DNA of 64,000 bases from Streptomyces albus subsp. albus (GTDB lineage Bacteria; Actinomycetota; Actinomycetes; Streptomycetales; Streptomycetaceae), in assembly GCF_000719865.1 (NCBI RefSeq), contig NZ_JOID01000008.1, forward strand, positions 1 to 64,000, written 5' to 3'. Below the pieces are notes generated by a model that was not told where the DNA came from, made no database searches, and saw only the letters and a program-made list of their open reading frames with translations. Position numbers and translations under genes: made by a program. Of the stretch, positions 50,739 to 59,657 are shown in pieces (the first letter of the stretch is position 1; the number at the start of each line of letters is the position of its first letter).

Positions 50739-52037
50739 TCAGGCGGCGGGGTGGGCGGTGTCCGCGGGCTTCGCGGGCGCGGGCCTGGTCTTGCCGTGCT
50801 CCGGCATGGCCGAGCCGATGCCGGGGAGATCGCGGCCGGGCAGCAGGCTGTGCCAGTAGAGCCATTCGAAGGCGAGCTTGCCGAGGTGGTTGGCGCGCGA
50901 CTCCTTGAGGAGCGGCAGGCCCACGGCGGCCGGGAAGTGGCCCGGCAGCGGTTCGGTCTCGTAGTTGAAGTCGATCAGCAGCGCCTTGTGGAAGCCGGTC
51001 TCGATGAAGCAGTTGGTGTGGCCGTCGTAGGAGCCGTCCAGCGGCTCGCCCGCCAGGTGGCGGCCGATGTTGTGGACGAGCACCTCGCCCTCGAAGTGGG
51101 CCACGGAGCCGGCCTTCGAGGCGGGCAGTCCGGCGGCGTCGCCGATCGCGAAGACGTTCGGGCGGGCCTTGGACCGCAGGGTGCGCTGGTCGACGCGGAC
51201 GAAGTTCAGTTCGTCGCCGAGGCCGGGGGAACGGCCCACGTACTCGGCGCCGCCGTGCAGCGGGACGACCACCGCGAGGTCGAACGGCACCTCCGTGCCG
51301 TCGTAGGAGACGAGTCGGCCGCCTCCGCCGGGGCCGGTCTCTACCTCGTCCATCTCGACCGAGCCGAGATTGAAGTCGGTGACGAGGTCGACGCCCTTCT
51401 CCTTCAGCAGCCCGCCGAGCGCCTGGGCGGCCACCGGCTTGGTGAACGCGCTGTCGAGCGGGGTGACGTAGGTGATCTGCACCTTGTCCCGGATGCCGCG
51501 CCGCTGGAAGTACCAGTCGGCGAGGAAGGAGAACTCCAGGGGTGCGACGGGGCACTTGAGGGGCAGGTCGGCGACGTTGACCACCAGCCGGCCGCCCTCG
51601 AACTCCTCCAGCGCCCGGTGGAGGGCGGTGGCGCCCGGCAGGTCGTAGAAGGTGTGGACCTGCTTGCCCCAGGCGGGGCCGGTCAGGCCCTCGGTCTCCT
51701 CGGGCAGCAGGACGGCGCCGGTGGCGACGACCAGGACGTCGTAGCCGAGCCAGTCGCCGTCGGTGAAGCGGACGCGGTCCGCTTCCAGGTCGACCCGGTC
51801 GATCTCGGCCCGGCGGTATTCGACGCCGTCCAGCAGCTGCCGTCCGCGGGGGCGGACGAGGGCGTGGGGTTCGGCGAGGCCGAACGGGACGAACAGCAGT
51901 CCGGGCTGGTAGACGTGTTCGTCGTTCTGGTCGACGACCACGATCTCGTACTCGCTCCTGTCGTACATCCGCCGCAGCCGGTTGGCCGTGAGCGTGCCGG
52001 CGGTGCCGCTTCCGAGGATCACGATGCGCCTGTTCAT
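50739..52037 (-). CDS. Sulfide:quinone oxidoreductase-like flavoprotein, 432 aa
   Basis: FAD sites are VILGSGTAGTLTANRLRRMY and NVFAIGDAAGLPASKAGSVA. The two redox cysteines expected for SQR are seen in LPLKCPVAPLE (C162) and HTNCFIETGFH (C343). SQR oxidises sulfide to sulfane sulfur and passes electrons to the quinone pool at the membrane. It is the first gene of an operon with the TusE and DsrE genes (gaps 22 and about 125 bp), and a palindromic operator lies upstream. Confidence 0.87.
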   Translation of the reverse strand: MNRRIVILGSGTAGTLTANRLRRMYDRSEYEIVVVDQNDEHVYQPGLLFVPFGLAEPHALVRPRGRQLLDGVEYRRAEIDRVDLEADRVRFTDGDWLGYDVLVVATGAVLLPEETEGLTGPAWGKQVHTFYDLPGATALHRALEEFEGGRLVVNVADLPLKCPVAPLEFSFLADWYFQRRGIRDKVQITYVTPLDSAFTKPVAAQALGGLLKEKGVDLVTDFNLGSVEMDEVETGPGGGGRLVSYDGTEVPFDLAVVVPLHGGAEYVGRSPGLGDELNFVRVDQRTLRSKARPNVFAIGDAAGLPASKAGSVAHFEGEVLVHNIGRHLAGEPLDGSYDGHTNCFIETGFHKALLIDFNYETEPLPGHFPAAVGLPLLKESRANHLGKLAFEWLYWHSLLPGRDLPGIGSAMPEHGKTRPAPAKPADTAHPAA

Positions 52038-52094
52038 GCCCCCACTGTCGTGCGGGGGCCGAGGCGCGGTCAGGGGCCTTTGGTCCCCGGCCAG

Positions 52095-52110
52095 TTACCC
52101 ATAGGGGTAT
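52095..52110. promoter_or_regulatory. CsoR/CstR-like operator upstream of the SQR-like gene
   Basis: TTACCC-ATA-GGGGTAT lies 58 bases before the SQR start, placing it in the promoter. On the minus strand it reads ATACCCCTATGGGTAA. Confidence 0.6.
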
Positions 52111-52358
52111 ATCCGGAGGCGGTCGGTCCCGGTCGCCGCACGGGCACGGGCACGGACACGGGGCGGGGCGCCGGGCACTGCGCGGGCACGGGGCGCGGCC
52201 ACGGGCGGCACCGATGCCGACAGGCGTCCCGGGGCGGGGCCCGGCGGACGCGGCAGCAGGGCACGCAGGGCACGGATACGGGCCACGGGGCACGAGCGGG
52301 CACGCATGCGGCCCGGCGCCCGGGGCGGGAGCCGGCGGACGCGGACGCAGGACACGGC

Positions 52359-52395
52359 GCGGGGCCCGGCCGTCGGGGGAACGGCCGGGCCCCGC
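52359..52395 (-). terminator. Terminator downstream of the peroxiredoxin gene
   Basis: GCGGGGCCCGGCCGT pairs with ACGGCCGGGCCCCGC over a seven-base loop. Confidence 0.8.
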
Positions 52396-52423
52396 GGGTC
52401 GTGCGGATCGTGCGGCGGCCGGG

Positions 52424-53101
52424 TCAGCCCTTTTTGCCGGGCTTGGTCGCGAGGTACCAGTCGGCGAGCTTCACGCTGTCGTCGGTGAGCCGGGCGTCGA
52501 GTTCGTCCTGCGTCCTCGGGGCGCCGACCACCACGTCGTCCCCCGGCTGCCAGTTGGCCGGGCAGGACACCTGGTCGCGGTCGGAGGTCTGCAGGGCGTC
52601 GAGGAGGCGCAGGATCTCGGGGATCATCCGCCCCGCGTTCATCGGGTAGTACAGCACCGCGCGGACGGTCTGCTCCGGGTCGATGACGAAGACCGCGCGC
52701 ACGGCGGAGGTCCCCGAGGTGTTCGGGTGGAGCATGCCGAAGGCGTGGGAGACCTTCATGTCCAGGTCGGCGATGATCGGGAAGGGGATGCGCACCCCCT
52801 GCTTCTCCTCGATGGCCCGGACCCAGGCGAGGTGGCTGAAGACGGAGTCGACCGAGTTGCCGAGCAGCGCGGCGTTGCGGGCCGCGAAGTCGTCGGCGAG
52901 CTCGGTGAAGGCGATGAACTCGGTGGTGCAGACCGGGGTGAAGTCAGCGGGGTGGCTGAAGAGGATCAGCCACTTCCCCGCGTAGTCGGTCAGCTTGAGG
53001 GTGCCGTGCGTGCTGTCGGCCTCGAAGTACGGGGCCGGGTCGCCGATGAGGGGGAGCCGCCCCTCGGTCGCGGCCGGCGCCTGCTGCTCGGAGACGGTCA
53101 T
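52424..53101 (-). CDS. 1-Cys-type peroxiredoxin (AhpC/TSA), 225 aa
   Basis: The peroxidatic cysteine is in HPADFTPVCTTEF (C58). LPLIGDPAPYFEADSTHGTL precedes it and the C-terminal domain has YYPMNAGRMIPEILRLLDAL, characteristic of the Prx6-like branch. It reduces peroxides and, in sulfur-stress settings, persulfides. GAAGGAG stands upstream of the ATG at 53099-53101. An ATACGGGGGAGGGTAT operator lies upstream. It is divergent from the cysteine-desulfurase-like operon. Confidence 0.9.
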   Translation of the reverse strand: MTVSEQQAPAATEGRLPLIGDPAPYFEADSTHGTLKLTDYAGKWLILFSHPADFTPVCTTEFIAFTELADDFAARNAALLGNSVDSVFSHLAWVRAIEEKQGVRIPFPIIADLDMKVSHAFGMLHPNTSGTSAVRAVFVIDPEQTVRAVLYYPMNAGRMIPEILRLLDALQTSDRDQVSCPANWQPGDDVVVGAPRTQDELDARLTDDSVKLADWYLATKPGKKG

Positions 53102-53193
53102 GGTCGGGAACTCCTTCGGAGAACGCGGAGACGGCATGCGGGAATCCGGGCGGGACCGGAAGCGTTCCCCGGGTACGCTCCAGCCCTTCCCTG

Positions 53194-53209
53194 ATACGGG
53201 GGAGGGTAT
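53194..53209. promoter_or_regulatory. CsoR/CstR-like operator upstream of the peroxiredoxin
   Basis: ATACGGGGGAGGGTAT lies 93 bases before the peroxiredoxin start. It keeps the ATAC and GGGTAT ends of the site type but is less symmetric than the thioredoxin site. Confidence 0.5.
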
Positions 53210-53563
53210 TTCCACCCCGGGTTCGGGGGCAGGGCCGAACGGCCCTTCTCACGGTACGCCCGGCCCCTGCCCGCGGCATTCCGGCCGGGGTCCACTGGAG
53301 GCTGCCGCGGTCGCCGCGGTTCCCCTCCGGAGCCCGGCGGAAAGCACCGGCGAACCCCGGCAAGCGCGGGCTCCCCAGACCTCCGGATCCGGTCCCGCCG
53401 GCCGGGCCGGGGGGTGATTCCGGGCGCGGCAACCGGTTACCCGGACGGTGCACCGACAGCAGCCGGCACCGGCCGGCCGCACGGCGCCCCGGGCACCGGT
53501 GATCCGGCGCACCCGGGGGCGAAGCGCGGGCGGTCCACCGGCCCGGCGGAAGGAGACGTGACC

Positions 53564-53845
53564 ATGACCCGCGACACACCCGGCGCCACCGCCCCACGGC
53601 GGTCCGCCGCCCCACGACAGCACACACCACCCGCACAGCGCTCCGCCCCGGCGCCGCGCGCCCCCTCCAGATCCGCCCCCGTCGGCGACGGCGGCGGCAG
53701 CAGGGGAGCACGCCCCGACGGCGGCGTCACCGCCCACGCCGAGCGGACACCGGCGGCGACCCGCCCCTCGTCCGTCGCCTTCTACGCACCCCACCACCAC
53801 GGCCCCGGCCCCGCGCACGGCTCCGGGCAGGAGCTCCGGCCGTGA
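53564..53845 (+). CDS. His-rich small protein coupled to the desulfurase-like gene, 93 aa
   Basis: MTRDTPGATAPRRSAAPRQH opens a disordered Pro/Ala/Arg protein that ends SSVAFYAPHHHGPGPAHGSG. The frame is supported by AAGGAG 8 bases before the ATG and by a GTGA overlap (53842-53845) with the following enzyme gene. I know no family. The terminal histidine cluster could bind a metal such as copper or zinc, which would suit a neighbourhood with a copper-monooxygenase-like protein. Confidence 0.5.
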   Translation: MTRDTPGATAPRRSAAPRQHTPPAQRSAPAPRAPSRSAPVGDGGGSRGARPDGGVTAHAERTPAATRPSSVAFYAPHHHGPGPAHGSGQELRP

Positions 53846-55563
53846 CCGCCACCACCCCCGCCCGGCCGTCCGGGCCCGCCGGCGCCCCGGCGCCCAGCAC
53901 GCCCCTGCTGGAGCGCGTGCGCCGGGGGATCATCGGGGACGACGAGGTGCTGGACGGCCCGTACGGCCCCCGCCGCCTGGTCTACGCCGACTACACGGCC
54001 TCCGGCCGGTCCCTGGACTTCATCGAGGACTTCGTCCGGGACCACGTCCTCCCCCGCTACGCCAACACGCACACCGAGAGCTCCAGTACCGGCCTGCAGA
54101 CCACCCGCCTGCGCGAGGACGCCCGCCGCGTCATCCGCGACGCCGTGGGCGGCACCGACGACGACCTGGTGATCTTCACCGGGTCCGGCGCCACCGCCGC
54201 CGTCAACAAGCTGGTCGGCATCCTCGGCCTGCGGGAGCAGCCGAGCGCCGCGGTGCTGCCCGCCGAGCGGCCGGTGGTCTTCGTCGGCCCGTACGAGCAC
54301 CACTCCAACGAGCTGCCCTGGCGCGAGTCGGTCGCCGACGTCGTCGTCATCGGCGAGGACGCCGACGGCCACATCGACCCGGCGCGGCTGGAGGAGGAGC
54401 TGGTCCGGTACGCGGACCGGCCGCTGCTGATCGGCAGTTTCTCGGCCGCCTCCAACGTCACGGGCATCCTCACCGACACCGGCCGCATCGCCCGCCTGCT
54501 GCACGCCCACGGGGCACTGTCCTTCTGGGACTACGCGGCGGCCGGCCCGTACGTCCCGCTGCGCGTCGCCGAGAGCTCCCCGGGCGCCGGGGACCACAAG
54601 GACGCGGTCTTCCTCTCGCCGCACAAGTTCGTCGGCGGCCCGCAGACGCCCGGGGTCCTCGTCGTGCGGCGGGAGCTGGTGCGCAATCCGGTACCCACCG
54701 CGCCCGGCGGCGGCACCGTGGCCTTCGTCGGCCCGCGGGGCCACCGCTATCTGGACGATCCGGTGGTCCGCGAGGAGGGCGGCACCCCCGCCATCGTCGA
54801 GTCGGTCCGCGCCGGGCTCGTCTTCGCGCTCAAGCAGGCCGTCGGCACGGAGCTGATCCAGGCACGCGAGGAGAGCCACTGGAGTTGTGCGCTGGAGCGC
54901 TGGGAGCGCCACCCCGCCGTCGAGATCCTCGGCAACCGCCGGGTGCGGCGGCTGTCGATCGTCTCCTTCCGGATCCGGCACGGCGAGCGCTATCTGCACC
55001 ACAACTACGTGGTGGCCCTGCTCAACGACCTGTTCGGCATCCAGGCCCGCGGCGGCTGTTCCTGCGCCGGGCCCTACGGCCACCGGCTGCTGGCCATCGA
55101 CACCGCCGCCTCCGACGCCTACCTGGACGAGATCACCCGGGGATGCGACGGCGTCAAACCGGGCTGGGTCCGGATCAACTTCAACTACTTCATCTCCGAG
55201 ACGGTGCGCGACTATCTCGTCACCGCCGTCGAACTGATCGCCGCCCACGGCCACCGGCTGCTGCCGGACTACCGCTTCGACCCGCACACCGGCGGCTGGC
55301 ACCACCGCCGCGCCCCCGCCGGACCGCCACTGCGGCTGTCCTCCTTCGGCTACGACGCCGAGGGCCGGCCGGTCGTCCGCGACGAGCGGCGCCGGGCGGG
55401 CGAGGAGTCGCTCGCCGGCCGGCTCGACGAGGCCCGGCGCCTGTTCGCCGCCCGCCCGGACGGCGTGGACGACGGGCCCACCGGACTGCCCGGGGACTTC
55501 GAGCGGATGCGCTGGTTCCATCTGCCGCCCGTGTGCTTGGAGCGGGGCGCGGGCCCGGAATGA
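53842..55563 (+). CDS. Class V aminotransferase, cysteine-desulfurase-like, 573 aa
   Basis: PLP-fold motifs are IFTGSGATAAVNKLVGILGL, VGPYEHHSNELPWRE, FSAASNVTGILTDT and the Schiff-base lysine in VFLSPHKFVGGPQTPGVL. A cysteine-bearing loop, IQARGGCSCAGPYGHRLLAI, stands where SufS/NifS enzymes hold the catalytic cysteine. It may release sulfur from cysteine or a related thiol as persulfide. The C-terminal 100 residues extend beyond the core fold and are unusual. It is translationally coupled to the His-rich protein. Confidence 0.82.
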   Translation: MTATTPARPSGPAGAPAPSTPLLERVRRGIIGDDEVLDGPYGPRRLVYADYTASGRSLDFIEDFVRDHVLPRYANTHTESSSTGLQTTRLREDARRVIRDAVGGTDDDLVIFTGSGATAAVNKLVGILGLREQPSAAVLPAERPVVFVGPYEHHSNELPWRESVADVVVIGEDADGHIDPARLEEELVRYADRPLLIGSFSAASNVTGILTDTGRIARLLHAHGALSFWDYAAAGPYVPLRVAESSPGAGDHKDAVFLSPHKFVGGPQTPGVLVVRRELVRNPVPTAPGGGTVAFVGPRGHRYLDDPVVREEGGTPAIVESVRAGLVFALKQAVGTELIQAREESHWSCALERWERHPAVEILGNRRVRRLSIVSFRIRHGERYLHHNYVVALLNDLFGIQARGGCSCAGPYGHRLLAIDTAASDAYLDEITRGCDGVKPGWVRINFNYFISETVRDYLVTAVELIAAHGHRLLPDYRFDPHTGGWHHRRAPAGPPLRLSSFGYDAEGRPVVRDERRRAGEESLAGRLDEARRLFAARPDGVDDGPTGLPGDFERMRWFHLPPVCLERGAGPE

Positions 55564-55589
55564 ATCCGCCCCGCCCCCTGTTGGCAGGG

Positions 55590-55617
55590 ATACCCGCAGC
55601 AATACCCCGCCGGGTAT
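55590..55617. promoter_or_regulatory. CsoR/CstR-like operator upstream of thioredoxin
   Basis: ATACCCCGCCGGGTAT at 55602-55617 is the best match in the window to the ATACCC/GGGTAT palindrome, with an extra ATACCC half-site at 55590-55595. It lies 22 bases before the thioredoxin ATG, over its promoter or leader. Confidence 0.65.
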
Positions 55618-55639
55618 AGAGAGAAGGAGAGCCGGGCCC

Positions 55640-56008
55640 ATGCCGACGATTGAGCTGACCAAGGACAACTTCGAGGAGACCGTCACGAGCGCGGGCATCG
55701 TGCTGGTGGACTTCTGGGCCGCCTGGTGCGGACCGTGCCGGATGTTCGCCCCCGTCTTCGAGAAGGCGGCGGAGAGCCACCCCGACATCGTCTTCGGCAA
55801 GGTCGACACCGAGGCGCAGCCCGAACTCGCCGCCGAGTTCCAGATCTCCTCGATCCCGACGCTGATGGCCATCCGCGACCGCACCGTCCTCTACGCCCAG
55901 CCCGGCGCCCTCCCGGCCCCCGCGCTGGAGGAGCTGATCGGCAAGATCCGCGCCGTGGACATGGACGACGTGCGCCAGCAGCTCGCGGCCCGCGCCGGCC
56001 AGGCCTGA
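55640..56008 (+). CDS. Thioredoxin, 122 aa
   Basis: VLVDFWAAWCGPCRMFAPVF carries the WCGPC active site (C30, C33). IPTLMAIRDRTVLYAQPGAL holds the cis-proline loop. Length and motif match classic thioredoxin with a short C-terminal extension. GGAGAG precedes the ATG. It can reduce persulfide intermediates of the peroxiredoxin or desulfurase in this cluster. Confidence 0.92.
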   Translation: MPTIELTKDNFEETVTSAGIVLVDFWAAWCGPCRMFAPVFEKAAESHPDIVFGKVDTEAQPELAAEFQISSIPTLMAIRDRTVLYAQPGALPAPALEELIGKIRAVDMDDVRQQLAARAGQA

Positions 56009-56673
56009 CCGCCCGCCGGAGCCGGCCGCCCCGGGGCGGCCCCCGCCCCCGCCCGGGTCCGTCCCGACCGGATCCGTCCCGACCGGGACCGGATCCCCCG
56101 TTCCGCCGCACCGCCGCCGGAAACTCCCCCGATTCCGGCGCGGTGCGGCGCGGTGCGTGATATTCCACCGCACCGCGGAAAGCCCTCGCGGCCCAACGGC
56201 CCGAGGGCTTTTCGTCGTATTCCCCCGTGGCGAGCCGGCGGGGGCCCGGCCGCGGAACGCACCCGGGGCCCCGTAATCGCCGGGCGGACATCGAACCGCC
56301 CGAGGCGGGACGGATCTTCACCGCCCGGGCATCCGGGCCCTCATACGGCCGGGGAGCGCACTCCCGCGCCTATCGGTGAAATCGCCAGTCCTTTCCCGGC
56401 CGCGCAGCACGCGGAGCCCGGACCGCAGCAGGTCATGGCCGTGTCCGCCGGGCCTCCGGCGGCCGGCCGGTCCACCGCGCATTGACAGTGGAAAGGCCCG
56501 CCCCCATCTTTGGTGCACCCCCGGCCGGCGGGTGCCGCAATGGGCCGTGCAACGCCTCTCGCAGCGCCGCTTTTTCGTCATCGGGCCGGTTTCCCGGAAA
56601 CGGTCGGCTTCTTTTCCGGACCGGGGGGCGCGGCAGCACGGATATGGATTCACCAACCCCCAGGAGGAAATCC
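56009..56673. other. Intergenic region with terminator and promoter
   Basis: No gene is seen. The terminator at 56179-56212 ends upstream transcription. GATCCGTCCCGACC and near-copies repeat at 56055-56095. AGGAGG at 56661 is the ribosome site of the copper-monooxygenase-like gene. Confidence 0.6.
56179..56212 (+). terminator. Rho-independent-type terminator
   Basis: AAAGCCCTCG-c-GGCC pairs with GGCC-CGAGGGCTTT over CAAC and ends in TTTT. It lies about 170 bp beyond the thioredoxin stop. Confidence 0.8.
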
Positions 56674-57702
56674 ATGGCCCCGAACCGATTAGTGCGCCGG
56701 CTCGCCGCTCTCGCGGCGGCGGTCGGCCTCGTGATCCTCGTACCGGCCACCGCGCAGGGCGACCCGACCGCCACCGCGCGGACCACGCGGACCGCGCAGG
56801 CCGCACAGGGCACGCAGAGCGACCCGGGTGCGCCCGGCACCGCGAGCGAGCGGCAGGGCGCGGCGGTGGAACGGACCACCACCGTGCGCTACGGCGCGTA
56901 CACGATTCCGGCGTCGGCCGGCGAGGAGCACGGGGAGATCAGCAACCGGATCGCGCTCAACGTCGAGAAGCCGTGCACCAACTGCTTCATCACGAGCGTC
57001 AAGCCCAACCTCGTCTACGAGGACGGCTCGAACGCCAACGTCAACACCGGCCCGATGCTCCACCACATGGTGCTCTTCAAGGGCAGCGCGACCGACGTCA
57101 CCTGCAGTCGCCCGGGTCAGCGGATCTTCGCCTCCGGCAATGAGCGGGTCGAGAGCGTGTTCCCCGACGGCTACGGCATCAAAGTCGGCTCCGGTGAGCG
57201 CTGGACGATGCTGTACGACCTGATGAACCACGCGGACACGGAGAAGACCGTCCACATCGAGCTGACCTTCACCCACGAGTCCGCCCTCTTCTCCGGCCGC
57301 AAGGCCCTCACTCCGCTCTGGATGGACGCCGGCGGCTGCCGCGGCAGCGAGTTCGAGGCTCCGGAAGGGGTCAGCGAGAAGAGCTGGACCTGGACCTCCA
57401 CCGTCTCGGGCGAGCTGATCCACATGCGCGGCCATCTGCACCACGGCGGTACGGCGGTGAAGACGGAGAACCTCACCACCGGGCGGCTGCTCTGCGAGTC
57501 GGTGGCCGAGGAGGGCGGGACCCCCGAGTTCATCGACCTCCACGGGCGCACCGAGATCTCCGACATGTCCTCCTGCACGGGTACGCCACTGGGCGCCATC
57601 AGCCGCGGTGACGAACTGCGCATCACCAGCCGGTACGAGCTGACGGGCCACTCCCACCACGGCGTGATGGGGATCATGGTCGGCTGGATCGCCCGGAGCT
57701 GA
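56674..57702 (+). CDS. Secreted PHM-like copper monooxygenase-family protein, 342 aa
   Basis: A signal peptide (LAALAAAVGLVILVPATAQG) leads to a two-domain beta fold with copper-type histidines in NTGPMLHHMVLFKG, HMRGHLHHGGTAVK and LTGHSHHGVMGIMVG. This is the layout of peptidylglycine/dopamine monooxygenases and their bacterial relatives; whether a catalytic pair is complete cannot be judged by eye. AGGAGG is 7 bases before the ATG. It lies between the thioredoxin and DoxX genes, on the same strand. Confidence 0.72.
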   Translation: MAPNRLVRRLAALAAAVGLVILVPATAQGDPTATARTTRTAQAAQGTQSDPGAPGTASERQGAAVERTTTVRYGAYTIPASAGEEHGEISNRIALNVEKPCTNCFITSVKPNLVYEDGSNANVNTGPMLHHMVLFKGSATDVTCSRPGQRIFASGNERVESVFPDGYGIKVGSGERWTMLYDLMNHADTEKTVHIELTFTHESALFSGRKALTPLWMDAGGCRGSEFEAPEGVSEKSWTWTSTVSGELIHMRGHLHHGGTAVKTENLTTGRLLCESVAEEGGTPEFIDLHGRTEISDMSSCTGTPLGAISRGDELRITSRYELTGHSHHGVMGIMVGWIARS

Positions 57703-57955
57703 TCCGCCCCGGCCGCGGGGCCGCCGGGAGGGCCGCGACCGGTCCGAGGGCGGGGCCCCGCGGGCCCGCGGGGCCCGGGTCCGGAGCCCGATTCCGCAGC
57801 CCGGTCCAGGGGCGGGGCGGGCCCCGGTCCCGGCCGGGATCTCCTCCCGCGCCGCTCCGGCCACTCCGCTTCCCCCGTCCCACGGTTCCCCCACCCCCGC
57901 ACCCCGCGGTCCGGCACCCCCGCGCCGCACCCCCCACCCGCAGAGAGGTGATCCC

Positions 57956-58399
57956 GTGCAGACGGACCGGCTCGGCGAACCCGTACTCTCCCTCTTCCGC
58001 GCCGTCACGGGGCTGATGTTCCTGTGCCACGGCCTGGCCTCCGTGTTCGGCGTGCTCGGGGGCAACCGGGGCACCGGCGAGGCCGTCCCCTTCGGTGTCT
58101 GGCCCGGCTGGTGGGCGGCCCTGATCCAGCTCGTCTGCGGCGCGCTCGTCATGGTGGGACTCCTCACCCGGGGTTCCGCGGTGATCGCGTCGGGCTCCAT
58201 GGCGTACGCGTACTTCGTGGTGCACCAGCCGGACGGCCTGCTGCCGCTGGTCAACCAGGGCGAGCTGTCGGCGGTCTACGCCTGGGCGTTCCTGCTCATC
58301 GCCGCCCTCGGGCCGGGCCCCTGGGCGGTGGACGCCCTCGTCCGCCCTTCCGGCGGGCGGGGCGCCGGCCGCCGCGGGGCCGTCACCACGGCGGACTGA
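57956..58399 (+). CDS. DoxX-family membrane protein, 147 aa
   Basis: Four hydrophobic segments are visible, with the DoxX features SLFRAVTGLMFLCHGLASVF, WWAALIQLVCGALVMVGLLT and GSMAYAYFVVHQ. The family sits in membrane redox or quinone-linked systems, including thiosulfate:quinone oxidation. AGAGGTG precedes the GTG. It ends the sulfur-linked module, followed by a strong terminator. Confidence 0.85.
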   Translation: MQTDRLGEPVLSLFRAVTGLMFLCHGLASVFGVLGGNRGTGEAVPFGVWPGWWAALIQLVCGALVMVGLLTRGSAVIASGSMAYAYFVVHQPDGLLPLVNQGELSAVYAWAFLLIAALGPGPWAVDALVRPSGGRGAGRRGAVTTAD

Positions 58400-58411
58400 C
58401 CCCGCGTCCAC

Positions 58412-58458
58412 CGCGATCCCCGGAGGCCCCCGTAAGGGGCGGTTCTCCGGGGATCGCG
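58412..58458 (+). terminator. Strong terminator after the DoxX gene
   Basis: CGCGATCCCCGGAG pairs perfectly with CTCCGGGGATCGCG, with an inner CCCC-GTAA-GGGG hairpin. Confidence 0.85.
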
Positions 58459-58699
58459 CCGACCGGAACCGGCAGGAGCCCGGGGAGGAGGGCGGGAAGA
58501 GGGCCGCGGGAAGGACCGGAGGAACCGCGGCGGAGCGGCCGGGAACGATCGGTTCCGTGCAGACGCGGTCAACTGGGCGTCGTGGAAAGTTGACTGACTT
58601 CCATTTCGCGCAACAACCCGGTATCGCACCATCGCAGAAACCTTCTGTCCGCTTAACTGAGCGCCGGTCAACGTCGACGGGGGAAGGCAGCGCGTCCGG

Positions 58700-59338
58700 A
58701 TGGGCAGACACAGCAGACAGAGTCACGCGGGGTACGTCCGGAGCACGGCCCTGCGGGCGGCGGCCGCTCTCGGCGTGGCCGGGACGATCGCCGTGGCGCT
58801 GGGCGCCTCGTCCGAGGACGACAGGACCGCCCGGGCCCGCGCCGACGTCCGCGCCCAGGACCGGGGGCCCGGCCTCCCGGCGAGCCCCGCCGGGTCTCCC
58901 GGGCCGGGAACGCGGACCTCCTCCGGCACCTTCTCCCCCGCGTCCCCCGCCGCGCCCCGGCCGGTGCCCGACGGCCCGGAGGCCGGCTCCCTGCGGAGCG
59001 GGGCCGCCGCGACGAGCACGCCCGGCGACCGGGCGGCGGACGACCAACGGGGCCGGGCCGGCGCACACGGCGCCGGGGCACGGGAAGCGCAGCGTCCGGG
59101 GCGGCAGCCCGGCGGCGGATCCGCCCCGGCCGGCGACCGGTCCGCGCCCGGCTCCGCGGACGCCGTGACGGAGCCGGGCACCGAGGAGCCGGCCGACGGC
59201 GCGGGCGGGGGGAGCGAGGACGGCGGCGAGAGCGCCTCGCCTGGCGGCATCGTGCACGGCGTCACCGGAGTGGTCGGCGGTCTCACCGGGGACCTCACCG
59301 GAGGACTCGGCTGGGGCGGCAGCCTGCTCACGGACTGA
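58700..59338 (+). CDS. Exported low-complexity protein, 212 aa
   Basis: MGRHSRQSHAGYVRSTALRA leads into a signal helix (AAAALGVAGTIAVALGA). The rest is rich in Ala, Gly, Pro, Arg and Asp without repeats of fixed length, ending with a Gly-rich hydrophobic part (GIVHGVTGVVGGLTGDLTGG). Such proteins are common at the Streptomyces surface. I see no catalytic feature. The AT-richer promoter region lies at 58560-58690. Confidence 0.6.
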   Translation: MGRHSRQSHAGYVRSTALRAAAALGVAGTIAVALGASSEDDRTARARADVRAQDRGPGLPASPAGSPGPGTRTSSGTFSPASPAAPRPVPDGPEAGSLRSGAAATSTPGDRAADDQRGRAGAHGAGAREAQRPGRQPGGGSAPAGDRSAPGSADAVTEPGTEEPADGAGGGSEDGGESASPGGIVHGVTGVVGGLTGDLTGGLGWGGSLLTD

Positions 59339-59657
59339 GCGGCCGGCGCCCCGGCGGCACCCCACCGCGTCCGGCCGTTCCCCCGGACCCCTTTCGCGCC
59401 CCTGTCCGGCCGCCCCTCCCGGCCCGGTTCGCGCGCCCCTCCTCCCCGCTCCGGCACAGCGCCGCGCGTGCGGGCCGCCGGCACTCCGGTGCCCCGCCCC
59501 TCCGGAGGCCCTCTCCCGCCTCCCTTCCGACTCCGGGCCCCGCGCTCCGCCGCCGCGCCGCGCGCGTGCGGCCGCCCGCAGCCGGCGCCCCGGCGGCGCC
59601 GTCCGTAGCGTGGGCACGCTTCCATACGCCCCTCACCAGGGCGTTAGCCTGCTGTGC
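59339..59657. other. Intergenic region before the MFS gene
   Basis: No gene is seen. TTAGCCT at 59644 is a plausible -10 box about a dozen bases before the ATG, consistent with a leaderless transcript. Confidence 0.45.
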
